From Lutjanus erythropterus (taxonomy: Eukaryota; Chordata; Actinopteri; Lutjaniformes; Lutjanidae), in assembly GCA_020091685.1 (NCBI GenBank), contig CM034612.1, positions 24,017,158 through 24,081,157 of the forward strand: DNA of 64,000 bases, read 5' to 3'. Positions 46,205 to 58,652 of the stretch are shown one piece after another. Position numbers and translations under genes: made by a program. The stretch's first letter is position 1; every line of letters begins with the position of its first letter. The notes beneath the pieces were generated by a model. That model made no database searches and was not told where the DNA came from. It saw nothing but the letters and a program-made list of their open reading frames with translations.

Positions 46205-46680
46205 ATTGTTCTAACAGCCCATTACTCTGAAACCCCACAAGATATCCCACTGGATTGAAAGCCCATTTGACCAACTGCTGATTATCCTGAAAACAAATGC
46301 CCAATCCTTCAAAGACCTAATCCTCCGAAAGGCCCATTGCTCTGAAGTCCCACTGCTCCGAAAATACAGATTCTCCCAGCAGTAGCACATGGAGAAATGG
46401 GTCTTTGAAACAATGGGTGTTTGTTTTTGGAATAACGGACTGTCGGACAAATGGGCTTTTGATCTAACAGGACATTCCTCCAAAGGACCACTGCTCCAAA
46501 GCCCTATTGCTTAGAAGGCCCATTGCCCCAAATATACAGATTCTCCCTGCAGTAACTCACAGAGCAATGGGCCTTTGAAGCAATAGGTATTTGTTTTCAG
46601 GATAATGGGCTGTTGGACAAATAGTTCTTTTTTTTTTTTTGGACTATTGGGGTTTCAGAATAATGGGCTGTCAGAACAAT
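46205..46680. mobile_element. Foldback element with 32-bp inverted termini and internal duplications
   Basis: The left end 46205-46236 (ATTGTTCTAACAGCCCATTA...) and the right end 46649-46680 are inverted copies matching at 30 of 32 positions. Inside, CCGAAAATACAGATTCTCCC (46357) and CCCAAATATACAGATTCTCC (46527) are direct repeats. ATTATCCTGAAAACAAATGC (46281) pairs inversely with ATTTGTTTTCAGGATAATGG (46589). The whole 476 bp is made of GCCCATTGCTCTGAA-like words in both orientations. No coding sequence. Confidence 0.8.
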
Positions 46681-47347
46681 GATCATTCTATTGTGGAAAA
46701 TAGAAAATGCTCAGTAGATGAATAACAAACTGAAATTAAATTGATTCCATTATGCATTAGAGTAATAACTAAAAGGTAGTTTCCTAAATTATTAAAATCT
46801 CAGTCCCTACCTGTCAGTATTGAGTGTAGCTGGTAAAGATGTTTGGCTTTTGGCTCTAAATTAAATATAGTTTCCATTATGGAGGATATTCAGGATATAA
46901 GAGACACTTTCAATTTGTTTAAACCATCCTCTTAATTTAAATTATAAGAACAACTTTACAAATCCCTGCACACATGGGGACCCTTTTTTATTGCTGCATC
47001 AGAAGAGAACAGTGGCAACGGCTCGGTGTACAATCCCTCAACCAATCCGGCTGAATTTATCAACAACTCCATAAATACAGCTCATAATATTCACTCTATC
47101 TTATAGTTGTTTGACAGTGTTTTCATTACCATCCTGGAGATTTTATTTGGAGTGGACACAGAGGGGCACGTGACAACCGAGTGGTGTTGGAACATCTGTG
47201 GGGCTGACAAGGGCATTCTGGGATAGGGGGGAGGGAGGGGGTCTAACTGGAAGCTAAGGCTGGAAAAAGAGATTGGTTGGTGAAAAGAGGAGAAATTTCT
47301 CAGTGGTGGTTGTGGTGTGGCACGTAACCACCGTACAAGACGAAAGT

Positions 47348-47388
<41 letters not shown>

Positions 47389-47924
47389 TGAGTGTTTGAT
47401 GTGCCAGATCTGTGGGTCCATTAGCTGCTCTCAGAGGAGCAGGAAACTGAATCTTTTCATGGCTGCTGTAAGTCATTTTACCGTGTAGAACTGCCAGAGC
47501 CTCTAAACCTGTCTGCTGCATGCATTAGAAACAAGGTCAGATAAATAACCCCTGAACCAGTGCTGAGTGTGTGTGTGTGTGTGTGCCCGTGGTTCCCCGG
47601 CTTAGGAAATGAAAGGCCAATTAAACTGGGCTGTGTCAGGATTATTAGTGCAAACTGTGTTTGTACAGGGAGTGCTGGAGAGAAAGAAAAACAGAGAGGA
47701 GTGTGAAAAGGAGCTTAGATCAGCAGCAGGGACGCAGTTCAACAAAAACTCAAATATTTTGTTCATTACATGAAGTCAGAAATGTTTACCAGCAGTAAGT
47801 TGCCCTGAAATGCTCAACAATGTGATAAATTCAAAGTGGTAAACTGAAGCAATTTACTTCATAGTGCTTGTGTTTCATGCTACTTAACAAAACATTATGC
47901 AACTATTTTACTTTAAAATAACAA
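46681..47924. other. Gene-free stretch with (GT)n tracts
   Basis: (GT)n at 47352-47386 continuing as GAGTGAGTG, and a shorter one at 47567-47584. A non-repetitive patch lies at 47590-47660 (AAAGGCCAATTAAACTGGGC). No exon recognised. Confidence 0.4.
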
Positions 47925-49150
47925 CCTTAAAATCATTTTGATGGTACACAGACTTGTTCCAGGGAGAATGGTGCCTCTTTCATTCCTATCCTACTGCCCA
48001 ATCGCTTGAACTTAACTTGAGTTGCAGGGCACGATGTCAGTATGTCCAGTCCACACAGCCACTACAGACGTGTGGAACACATCCTCCAAGATATCTCCAG
48101 AAAGCTAGCAGAACTAATAAGCATCTGTGATGCCTGCAGCTGTCCATGTATGCATTCATTTGTGAATATAATCCAGCACAAAGTTACACACCATGAACGA
48201 TGTCACTGATTTTGTTGAAACTAGTCTTCTGGTTTTCCCTCTGATGTCCTCTTTCTGCCTGAATCCTTTGTGATTTACGGAGTTTCCTGACAGACAGAGA
48301 GCTTTACTTGTTGCTAAACACTAACTGCTGCAAACCGCAGCTCCCATTAGCTAGTTAGCTTAGTTAACTATGCAACTAGCTGACTCTGGCCTGACTGGAC
48401 TTGAAGCGTTTGTATTAACAGCATTAGCATAAGAGCTTTGATCCACCAGGTGGAGGTTTTCAGCATCTGTCAGCAATGAACTGTCAACTCACTAGTTTCT
48501 TTTTCATACGTAATCCAAGAACAAATACCTAACTTACTCATTTATTACTTAGTATCAAAATTAATAAGTTACATTACTTGTTATATTACTATATTACTTT
48601 TGTACCTTGTTCACAGCCTTGTTGCGCTTCAACAAGGATCCACTGAATATCTTGAAAGCTTTTGTTGTTATCTGTCCAGAGTGTGGCCTTCAAATGAGAT
48701 TCCATCACCACATTCTTTGTCAAGGAACCAAACAAACTCATATATGACTCGTATAGTCAAATAATTACAATGCAATGACCTCCTGAATGTACTCATACTC
48801 ATAAGGTCAAAAAGTAACCCAGTAACACAGAGTTACTTGAAATAATTGTAGTAATAAAGTAATTGTAATGTAATTACTTTGGAAATTGTGATCCCTTATA
48901 TTACTCATTCATGGGGAAAGTAATAACATTACTACCCAACACTGTTTTCAACAGCATTTTATCTGCTAACTGTAGATGCTGTTAGCAAGTAGTCTCAGTT
49001 AGCCATGCAGCTATCTGACTCTGTCTTGAAACAGATGCTGCACTGGCTCTCTTGCTGTTGGACTACAAAGTAATAGTTGGCTTGTCAAGTCTTGTGTTGT
49101 TGCATTTGCTTAATGCATGACTGTGTTAGCAAAGTTGTTACCTCGCTAGT
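47925..49150 (+). repeat. Dispersed repeat, copy A (partner at 52690-53490)
   Basis: It shares an ordered series of segments with 52690-53490: AAAATCATTTTGATGGTACA, then GGTTTTCC.TCTGATGTCC, TTTACTTGTTG, AGCTCCCATTAGCTAGTT (partner AGCTCCCGTTAGCGAGTT), GACTGGACT, and TCTTGCTGTTGGACTA with AAGTAATA. Order and orientation are the same in both. TTAGCTAGTTAGCTTAGTTA words are included. No coding capacity. Confidence 0.6.
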
Positions 49151-50874
49151 TTTTCATCATAAGTCATGCAATCATAGCAAATGCACATGTATCACTTTTC
49201 ATAGTTATGACTGTGTTGTATAAGTGAATTGTGCTGAGACATTGTAGTTTTATATATGTATAAAACTATGAAAATCAGACCCAGTGTCCTTCAGTACCTC
49301 TGTGGGACACATGGACAACTCTGGAGTCTATCCTGTAACAGATCTGTTAATTCATAGGTTAAAAATACAACCTCCAAACACCTGATGTTTGCATTATAGA
49401 TCAGGAAGAGTTTGTTGTAAAGATAAACGACAGTAGATGTAAATAGTGAGCTGTGAATAACTAACAAGAACAAGACCCAGAGAATAAACCTGTCTGGCTG
49501 ACAGCTAGTGAGAAGTAAATCTAACAGTCCCTGGTGGTGCCTTTGAGGGAGTCCAGCATGTTGTTTGGCTCGTGCGCAGGCTGAGCGCTGGCCGCCTGCC
49601 CTCCACGCCCCAGCCACCAGGGATCACTTCAACCAACTGTCAGCTGGAGACCTCAGTCTGCCATTACAACCGGCTACTGTCAGACAGAGCCACGGACCGT
49701 GCAGAGAAAGGATCCAGTCAGAGGCGGTCATCGCTGCGGTCCCGTTGGATCTTCAAGCCGTGTTGACCTCTAATAGCACTTAGAGAAACCTTCTGGGACG
49801 GAGTTAAAACACCCACACACATGCTAGCGCACGAGCAGATACAGTAGCTTGAAAACGACTGCTTACGCACATACACACACACAAAAAAAAACGCCTGTCG
49901 GGATTACTCCATCCCGTGATTACAGCTCCACAGCTTGCCAGAGCGTGTCGGACGCCAGCCATTGTTCAGTGCGGCATGAGCTCCATCTGTCAGAGCGCCA
50001 GGCCGCACTAACTGAGGGTCTGAGGGAGGACGGCGAGGAGGACGAGGGGTAGGGGGGCAGGGTACATTAAACAGAGAGGACGCAGAGTGGAGTGATTGTT
50101 AAAGCCAAGCGACTGGGGTTTGGGAGGATTCCTAGACATTCATTCTGCAGAGCCACGTGTGTTAAATGAGCAGTGAGGAAGAACAGACTGACAAGGTTTG
50201 GATCAGAGTTCAGGCTGAAGAATAAATGCAACTTTCTGACTACTGTTGCTTCCAGATAGCCACGAGATGCTGTTTTTTCCCTACAGTCTTAGAAAAATGA
50301 ATTCCGGGGTACTTCAGAGTTGCCAGCCTCCACAAATTACGTCTTTTATTTGAATCAAACTCACCAAACCCAACACTAGTCTGACGTATCATTTTTGACA
50401 TTTTGGGTCTGACAGTTTACAACAGAGAGGATGATCAGGAGGAACAGGGGCGATGCCATGTGAGGAGAGATTCAAAACCAAAAAGCCTCTCAAGGCTAAT
50501 GACACACGTGTACTGTCTTTACGTAGGCAGAGGGGTTTCTGGGTAACTGAGAATCTGATGTACTCACCTCAAAAATCTCAAGTGACGCACGAATTCAGAA
50601 GATGAAAAACCCAAAGAGAGTTTGTGTACTTCTCAAGTTTTCTTTAGATGAAAACAAGATTTTGTTTGTGTATTTGATCAATCCTTCTAAATTTCATTTC
50701 TCATATGTTCATTTGTTCTTTTGGCAAATGCAATATTGCCGCTTGCTACAGACTGCGATCTTCATCTGCTGATGAAGACTGTTAAAACAAGATTATAGTC
50801 CCACATTGTGCGTATACAGACAGCTGGCGGCACCATGGATGCCTGTTAGTTCTGTTTATATTACAATCCCAATT
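49151..50874. other. Gene-free stretch with a GC-rich block
   Basis: 49560-50060 is notably GC- and CpG-richer than its surroundings (GGCTCGTGCGCAGGCTGAGC; GAGCGTGTCGGACGCCAGCC). It might be a regulatory island or the first exon of an unseen transcript. No conserved protein frame or ATG context is recognised. Confidence 0.35.
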
Positions 50875-51035
50875 CCAAAAAAGTTGGGATGCGGGGTAAA
50901 ACGTGAATACAAAAAAGAATGCAATGATTTACAAAAACTTTTTTGCCTTGTGTTCAGTTGAAAATTGTGAGTAAACACTCATTCTGAATTTGATGCTTGC
51001 AACACAGGAGCAACAAAAGACAGCTCAGACGTTCA
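50875..51035 (+). repeat. DNA-repeat left end, CCAAAAAAGTTGGGATGCGG family
   Basis: Starts CCCAATTCCAAAAAAGTTGG and continues AAGAATGCAATGATTTACAA, then CTGAATTTGATGCTTGCAAC and GGAGCAACAAAAGACAG. It is a rearranged relative of the fragments at 8770 and 32470 and is the copy closest to a full left terminus. Confidence 0.6.
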
Positions 51036-51419
51036 GAAACATGGATGGGGTAAGGTTCACCACTGTGTAGTGGTTAATTGTTTTCATTTATGGCATGCTG
51101 TGCAAACCCACTGTACATTACTTGTTAAGTACCGAACAGTGGACAGATTAAATTTGCAGGTAGCTGGTGATCATAGAGAAACGTTTAGAAGCTAATGAAC
51201 TACATTTTTTTTCTCAGGAGGTGGTGGAGACCAAAACAGAACATGTGGCCAGAAACACAACTTCAAGTGGAGGCTAATGTTGTTCCATGTCTGGATGTGT
51301 CAATAAACAACTGCGAACACGTTTATCATCAAACTACAGCGATTACATGTCAATGTTGTGAACTACCAATAGAAAAACTTCAAAGAAACTTACCTGCAAA
51401 TTTACAATAAACTTCATAC

Positions 51420-51650
51420 ATTCATTCATTTTCTTTAACCACTTATTCCGTAAGGGTCGCGGGCTGCTGGAGCCTATCCCAGCTGACATTGGGCGGGTAC
51501 ACCCTGGACAAGTCGCCAGTTCATCGCAGGGCTGACACAGACAGACAACCACTCACACTCACATTCACACCTACGGGCAATTTAGAGTCACCAATTAACC
51601 TAGCATGCATGTCTTTGGACTGTGAACCCGGAGAGAACCCATGCAGACAT
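51420..51650 (+). repeat. High-copy teleost repeat (probable LINE 3' tail)
   Basis: GGTCGCGGGCTGCTGGAGCC, then TATCCCAGCTGACATTGGGC, CACCCTGGACAAGTCGCCAG, ACCTACGGGCAATTTAGAGT and CATGTCTTTGGACTGTG are the ordered phrases of a repeat I recognise as very frequent in fish genomes. It is truncated and lacks any coding frame. The LINE origin is from memory and not certain. Confidence 0.6.
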
Positions 51651-52689
51651 TAAACTTTACATAGTTAATTTAAGTTTCTTAATTTAAAATAATGCATGTC
51701 ATTTTTTGTTTTCCATTTGTGAATGAAGCTATTCTTTTTTACAGTTGGTATAGGTATTTTTCCTGCCATTTCTGTATGGAATAAAAGTCATTTAGTAAAT
51801 GATCAAAGTAATGAATGCTAGCATTTGTAGTGAATTGGCCAAAACATGCAAACCACTGGTATGGACTTGTTATGTCAAGGATGATGGCAGGTTGAACAGT
51901 AGATGTGTTGCATTTTAAATTTGCTGATTAAAAAAAACTGTGTTTTTCTGTCACAAGTTATATCATGAAAAAAAAAGGAATTTATGCTAAGGTGCAAAAA
52001 CCACAGTAAACCAAAACACATTTTAACAAAGCTGTAATGTTATAAAACTGCACTGGCTCTTGTGGTCATGACTACCAAACATGCAAGTTTATAACATTAC
52101 ATCTTTGTCTAAAGATCAGCTCTGTGTGCGGTAATCTCCCTCTCTGCTCTGATTCTCAACTCTCCTCTCCAGACTCCCTGTGAGGGAGGCCGTTGTTGCG
52201 CAGGTATTTTGGCAGGTCACAGTCTTTGCATCGACAGACAAATGGTACCTCTGGCTCACCTGCTTCAGCTGCTCACAAAGGGAGGATTTTGTGCGAGGAG
52301 CTGAGCTCCCTGCTTGGTTTACAGCCTCCAAAGGGGAGTCAGGAGAGTGAAGCAAGAGAGGGGGAGATGGTATGGAGTAATGCTGCTTATCAGATAAAGC
52401 TGTGCTCTCTGCCTGCCAGGTCATTACACAACTGGCATGAACAGATGAACAAAAACACACTGATTCCCACTGGTTCACAAAGATTGTATGCAGCTAAAAA
52501 AGATGCATCTGGAGGCAAGGTGGTGATGTCAAGTGGGTGTTCAAACATTAGCACATACTGTATTTATCATCTTGAAGTTAGACTGAAATGGAAATTATGC
52601 TCTCTTTTTGTGTAAGGAAATAATCTGTAATGAGGCTCCAATTTTCAAAAAATACACATTAAAACCATTTTCAGACTCATTTAAAGCAA
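51651..52689. other. Gene-free stretch
   Basis: No element with defined ends. An open frame of 140 codons on the + strand (52193-52615) and its - strand shadow show no recognisable domain and no splice or start context. Treated as non-coding. Confidence 0.4.
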
Positions 52690-53490
52690 CATTATGTAAC
52701 TAGAAGGCTTCAAAATCATTTTGATGGTACACTGACTTCACTTATGGAGAATGTTGTCTCTTTTATTTCCACTCTGAACCCAACTGCCTGTTTTTGCCAG
52801 GTACAATCTTGGTGTGTAACTATTTACTTGATTTTAGTGAAACTGGATCGTATTTTATGGAGAAAATCTCTGGTTTTCCATCTGATGTCCTTCGGCTGCT
52901 CTTCCCCAAGTTTCCTAATAGAGAGAAAGGTTTACTTGTTGATAAAGTAACTGCTAAATGCTGCTAACTGTAGCTCCCGTTAGCGAGTTTGCTCAGTTTG
53001 CTGTGCAGCTAGCTTACTCTACCCAGACTGGACTGGAAGCTGAAAGTACCTGGGGAAGTTTCATGTTTACACCGCTAGCACAGGAGCTTTGGACCAATGG
53101 GAGGAGGACGTGTTTAGGCCTGGGACAGCAGGTAATGCAAACGGTCAGCTTGCTGGAATGAGCACCAGAGCAAGGAAAGCAGGCAATGGACTTGGAACTA
53201 CACTTTGCAGCTTTTAAGGACATCATGGCACAGGTGAAGAGACCAAAGAGAATACTGACAGAGGAAATTAATAAGAGAAAAAGAGAGTGACCAAGTAAGA
53301 CGCTGTTGCACAAGACTAAATATTGGACTGGTTTTAAGTCATTAGCTTTGCAAAATAAAAGGCTGCGAGACAGACGCCGAGTTGGCATTCTTGCTGTTGG
53401 ACTAGGAAGTAATATTAGCTGGCTTTTATTTTGCCTTGTTGTTGCACTTGCAATTTGTTTGGGTGATGCTGACTAGATTGTTGACTTGCA
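52690..53490 (+). repeat. Dispersed repeat, copy B (partner at 47925-49150)
   Basis: Begins near AAAGCAACATTATGTAACTA, a MITE-like terminus, and holds the same ordered segments as copy A, including AAAATCATTTTGATGGTACA and TTCTTGCTGTTGGACTAGG. Copy A is about 400 bp longer through inserted sequence between shared segments. Confidence 0.6.
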
Positions 53491-54729
53491 GGTTTTGGAA
53501 GTAATGTACAATAATTCAAAAATCAAAACAGTGGTGTACAAGAAAGTTGCTCTCTGAAACTGTTGGGGTGCTAAAAAATTACAAAAAAATACCAATTCAT
53601 GTATAATCTTGCATTAATCAGTATGTCCCTCATGCTTGTAGTCCACTTTGAAAGTGGAAACTTTGGCTAACTAGTTCCCACATGGACCAAGTTGAAGCTA
53701 GTTAGCCTAGCTTGCCAATGTTAGCACTGGTTCAGATTTTTTTAATCATGTCATTGCAACACCTGCTGAGGGCTTTTGTCATGCTCCTGCATGCTAAATG
53801 TTGTTTGTCCCACAGCTTACAGACAAGTTTAGCTTAGCTTTAGATTACAGGTAGGACAAAGCAACAGCTAACAACTTTGTCCCCTAAACTGTTTCTGTCA
53901 TTGCAGAAAATTAAATTTAAATGTGTCTTCTTCTTGTTCTTGTTCTTCTTCTTTTTGGTAATTGTGACCTCATCTGGCCGTCCACCCAGAATCTGGTTTT
54001 GCTCGAGTTTTTCCTCGCCACTGTCACCTTAGTACTTGCTCATGGTGGAAATTGTTGGGTCTCTGTGAATAACATTAGAAAGAATACATGAATAAAAGTG
54101 ATGACCAAATAAATAACACAAGATAAAACATTTTCTTAAATTATCTTGAAATGAAACACTCTCCAAGCTAAAGCATGCTCTAAAAAAGAAGGTTGCAAAG
54201 GGAAAATGCATTTGACAGCTCAAGTTCTTTTTGTCTTCCTAATACCTGTAACAGACTGCACTGTCACCTGAAAAACAAGCTTTGGAAAAAACATTTAACA
54301 ATCCAAAAACCAGTAATCATGAGATAACACTTTGACTTTTCCCAAACACCTTGACAACAAACATGTTCAGATTGCCCTCCCTGATTGAGACACTCTCCTG
54401 ACAGGTAATTATGATATTTACACTGGAGAACTACAGTAAAATAAAAGTACACTGAGTCCTGTTTTTGCTGTATCCTGCTATTATGCCTCAGTCCTGTTTG
54501 GCAGGTGTTACTGTTTCGTGTTAGGGCTAAATCAGAGTAATTGCCCTTCATTATAGCCCTGTGAATCATGGGAGCCATGGCGAGGTGGTGTGAAGTGTGC
54601 AAGCAGAGGGTTAAATCTGGGACAACAACCTGTAATGCACCTCTGCAGGCTAAATGGAGGCGGCAGTGCCTAGAATACTCGTACACCCCCACAAATGAGA
54701 GGTCATGCCCCCTGATGAGTGAACAAAGG

Positions 54730-54733
<4 letters not shown>
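53491..54733. other. Gene-free stretch
   Basis: 53690-53860 has TTAGCCTAGCTTGCCAATGT-type repeat words. 54540-54690 is a GC-richer non-repetitive block (ATCATGGGAGCCATGGCGAG). No exon recognised. Confidence 0.35.

Positions 54734-54775
<42 letters not shown>
54734..54775 (+). repeat. (GT)n microsatellite, about 21 units
   Basis: Pure GT run. The 235-codon open frame on the - strand across it (54264-54971) reads as a His-Thr tract and is an artefact. Confidence 0.95.
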
Positions 54776-54779
<4 letters not shown>

Positions 54780-57207
54780 GTGGCGGGGTGAGGGAGTCCA
54801 TGTGTGCAGTTGGCAGGTTGGCAGGTCAGAGTGTCGGGGCCAGAGGTCACCTTGACCTGCAGAGGAGGCAACTGATCCACTTACAGCGAGGACACACACA
54901 CTTCCTGCGGACAAGAGGAGGAAAAATAGACTTGAGGGCACGTGAGAGACAGAGAGAATCCCAAAAAACACACTTTACAGTGCTGAGCATGGCCAGATCG
55001 GAGGTGCCAAACACATGACAGGCTGCAACAAAGGGAAAGACGGAGAGAGTAAAACAACACAGAGTGAGAGGATCTGGAAAAACTCAGCACAGACAGGAGA
55101 GCAACACACTGCTCTGCAAGGAGCCAGGTCTGAGTGTGTAAACATGCCACAGGCTTCTGGATGGATCGATGCAAACACAAGAAACAAGAACCCAGTGCCT
55201 GTATGACTTTGTGTTCAGTGACTAAATTGGTTACATTTGAATACCTCTCTTAATGGAGATTATCTACAGTTCCAGTTCCCAGTTCTCAGGAAAGATAGGA
55301 AATTAGTTCTTCTAACCCCGTCTGCTTGTATTCAGCAATTTGTTCATCCGCAGGGCATGATGTCTAATTACTTATGCATTCTTCCCTGGGAAAAGAACTG
55401 CACCGTGAGGAAACTTTAAAGATTTCATGCTGTCTAATGACCTCTAACAATGTGTAGTCCCAGATTTAAGACTAATAAGGTCTATGTGATGGGTCTTCAA
55501 CAGGTGGTCCTGGACCCCATGGAAGTCCCCAGAGTTACTGCAGGGGGGGGGGAGGGGGGGCACCAAATTATTGTTTGCTTTTTCTCAAAAAATTAAATGG
55601 AATCCACATCGCTAAATAAAGGTAAATCAGCCTACAAAAGCATTTTGTATCATTTACTATCAGGATTTGATCTGTTTGGTCCAATAACGTTTGGTTTAGA
55701 AGAGATGCACAATTGGTTTTATTCTCATTCAAGTTAGCTGGGGGCTGCAGTGGAAGTTAGTCAGCTTGGCTGGTTGAAGTCTCTGGTGCACATGCTCTAC
55801 GGTCACTGGGGCCGGTGGGGGCTCTGAGTGACAGACTTGATGACTTGACTCTTTTCAATCAGTCACCATATTGGAGTGTTCAATGTCCACTTGTAAACAA
55901 ACGAGAGATGCAAAATTCATTACAAGAACAACTGTAACTTACTTAATTTTAAACCAGTTTTAAAGAAAGTTTGGTTTGTTTTATACAAGAAACACTTAAC
56001 ATAAGAAAATGCACACTATACTATACAATGTAAAAAAGTTTATTTAAAACATTTCAAATCCCCTTTGACAATGATGGCATTGCAGTGGGTGCTTCACCAT
56101 CAGTTGTCTGACAACCTGCACTCAGTTGAGTGTATTTTTCTAATCTGAAAGTCAGAAATTTTTCGCAAACTGGCAACCCAAGTTGTTCTTAAGAACTTTT
56201 AAGTGATCTATGAAGCATTAGTGAATGATTTATTAACATTACTGAAGTTAATTACAACTTATGAACCCTTTTTAAAGGTTGCCTTATTAGAAAATAAAAG
56301 TTGTCCTAAACAAATTCTTTATTCTTAGGATAAACCTCATTTTCAAGAGGGCCCTGACAAGTCACCAGCTTCAACTGGATTTTTACAGCATGGAGAGCAG
56401 GTATGAGGCAACAAAGAAAAAAAAAGTTTTAATTTAAAACTCTAAATCTGCTCTTGGCTCATCTAAAAGGTCCTCACAGCACATGAATCTGTGCATTAGC
56501 ATTGTAAATGTCATGTCTGACGTAGCTACATATTTGGCACTTTAACTTCTTTTTAAGTTTTGTAGCCTCTGGCAGGTACTCAGGCTTTTACCATCAGACA
56601 TTATGCTGAAACGTGGGAAGGAAGGGAGTATTGAATAGCAAGAAACTCTTTTGATTTCTTTGCTAAAAATGTCTGCGCTCGTGGAGAATGCCAGACATTA
56701 CAGAGAGAGTGGAGGAAAGCGAGACACAGTCAGCACAGTCATCATCTCGAGACGTACGAGCGGAGCTTAAACATATGGGATTTTTGGCAGTGAGGACAGA
56801 CAAAGGCTCAGCACATCAGTCAGCCAAATGTGGGCTATTTTCAGGACAGCGTGCAGGAAATTAGAGCGCAAGAGCGAGTGAAGACAGAGGAGACGCAGTC
56901 AGGCCAACGAGACCGTCTGAAGCCTTGGAACCCAAGAAGAAGAAGAGGAAGAAAAGGCATAAGAAAAAGTCGAAATCCTATGGGTTCTGTTGGAGGGAAC
57001 TGGTTTGAGAGGAAAGGCCCAGACCACCACCATGCAGAGTCAACTCACTCACAGGAAACACAGGAAGGGAGGGAACATACGTCGACCCCGTGCTCCGGCC
57101 TTTAGATGAAGTGCTAATTGAGTCCTGTGGTGGATGACTTTCAAAAATAGGCTTTCCCTTGTTTCAAAAACCCCCTCAAAGGCTTCCTCATCACATGTTT
57201 CAACATA

Positions 57208-57240
<33 letters not shown>

Positions 57241-58197
57241 CATGTTCTGGGGAGTGTAAAGGTTACACAACAGCTCTGTAGGTGCAGGAGCCAGGGAGGT
57301 TTTTAGAGAGGCTTAGTGAAAAACGCTGAGAGAGCTTTTCCTAAAGCTCTGCGCTGAACTACTTTCAAATTTGGCACTCTTCTCTTGTGTCAGCGTTCTC
57401 AGCACAGGCTCTCATACGCTGCTGAAAACGACTTACTGTATGAATGATGATGAACATTTTGACCCACTTAACAGTTAGTGATTTAAAAAGTAGGTTTAAA
57501 TTTGGGCTACGTCAGACCAGTGTTTACGAGAGCAAAAAATTTTAACAAAGTAATTAATTCCAGCAGAATCGCTGCATCAGTGGATTCACTTACAGAGAAG
57601 AAATAAATTTACTTTTGCATAGAGTTCAGTTTTGGTGAACATTTGAAGTGAATTTACACTTTTCAGCAACTGATCCTTCCTAAATGCCCATTATTTCGTG
57701 GAACCTCGTGGAATTGAAGATGAGATGGTTAAAAGATGTTGTATCTGTAAAAGTGACAATTGCTAACTAGTTACGTCTCATTGCTAATGTTAACGCTAGC
57801 TAACTATTTAGGTAATTTCTATCAGTTGTTACCAAGCTAGTTACATATGATAGCTAATGTTAGCAAAATTCAACCTTAATAGTTAGCTAATCTAGAACAG
57901 TCTCTATCTAGTTAGCATTTTGCTAATATTACCTAACACAGAATGTGATTACATGTCCCCAGCAGCAAATTTCAATCATCTTCAAAATCAGGTTTTCTTT
58001 TCAAGATGAGCCTAAAACATCGCAGATCTGTACAGGAAACAGGAAATGAGAAAGTCGACACAGGTTCTGTTGTAGGTAGGTTTGTAGGTTTGTGGTGTTT
58101 CTGCTGCCTCCCTCGAATGACAAGCTAACTTAGCTCAGACAGTAGACAACAAATAGCCCTACAATACATTAGAGTACTTGAATAAGTATTTAATGTA
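54776..58197. other. Gene-free stretch with G-rich and (GT)n tracts
   Basis: A G10-A-G7-like run at 55543-55560 and (GT)14 at 57212-57240. 56690-57090 is purine-rich (GAGAGAGTGGAGGAAAGCGA) and supports a basic 91-codon frame without homology I recognise. GCTAACTAGTTACGTC-type repeat words lie at 57760-57930. No exon recognised. Confidence 0.35.
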
Positions 58198-58205
58198 TTC
58201 ATTAT

Positions 58206-58644
58206 CAGTGGTGGACTCAGGATGTCTGAGGGTCAGGAGCAAAAAAACAAGGGCACCAACTTTATGCAGCAGGGTACAGCTGCCCCAAAGGGCACTTTAC
58301 CATATTTTTCCCGCTGGAGGGACACTCCAGAGGACAGTGTATCATGTTTTCTTCACTAGATGGGGACACTTAATCAAGTTTTCTCCACTATAAGGGCATC
58401 CTAGAGGGCACTTTATCACTTTTTCCCCACTGGAAAGCACCCTAGATGGCACTGTGCCACATTTTCCCCACTGGAAGGGCATTTAGAGGACACAATATCA
58501 CGTTTTCTTCACTGGAGGGGCACTTTAGCATATTTTATCTACAATAGGGGCCTCCAATAGGACCCTTTTGCATTGGTTTTTCAAAAATGGGTGCACTGGA
58601 AGGGGGCAATTGCTCCCTCTGCCAACCTCATGAGTCCACTAGTG
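58206..58644. mobile_element. hAT-like non-autonomous element carrying a ~40-bp tandem array
   Basis: The left end CAGTGGTGGACTCA and the right end TGAGTCCACTAGTG are inverted. The flanks TTCATTAT (58198-58205) and TTTTTTAT (58645-58652) match at 6 of 8 positions, consistent with an aged 8-bp duplication. From about 58285 to 58560 the interior is a minisatellite of roughly seven units of the type GGCACTTTATCACTTTTTCC plus CCACTGGAAAGGGCAxCCTAGAG. No transposase. Confidence 0.7.
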
Positions 58645-58652
58645 TTTTTTAT

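Noticed and set aside
52193..52615. 140-codon open frame on the + strand
   Set aside because: No domain, no splice sites matching a family, and overlapped by an equally long frame on the other strand.
54264..54971. 235-codon open frame on the - strand with a hydrophobic N-terminal-like stretch
   Set aside because: It runs through the (GT)n microsatellite and owes its length to that repeat. No homology recognised.
56830..57105. Basic 91-codon frame (RRRRGRKG stretch)
   Set aside because: Composition follows from purine-rich AAGAAGAAGAGG DNA, with no homology or splice context.
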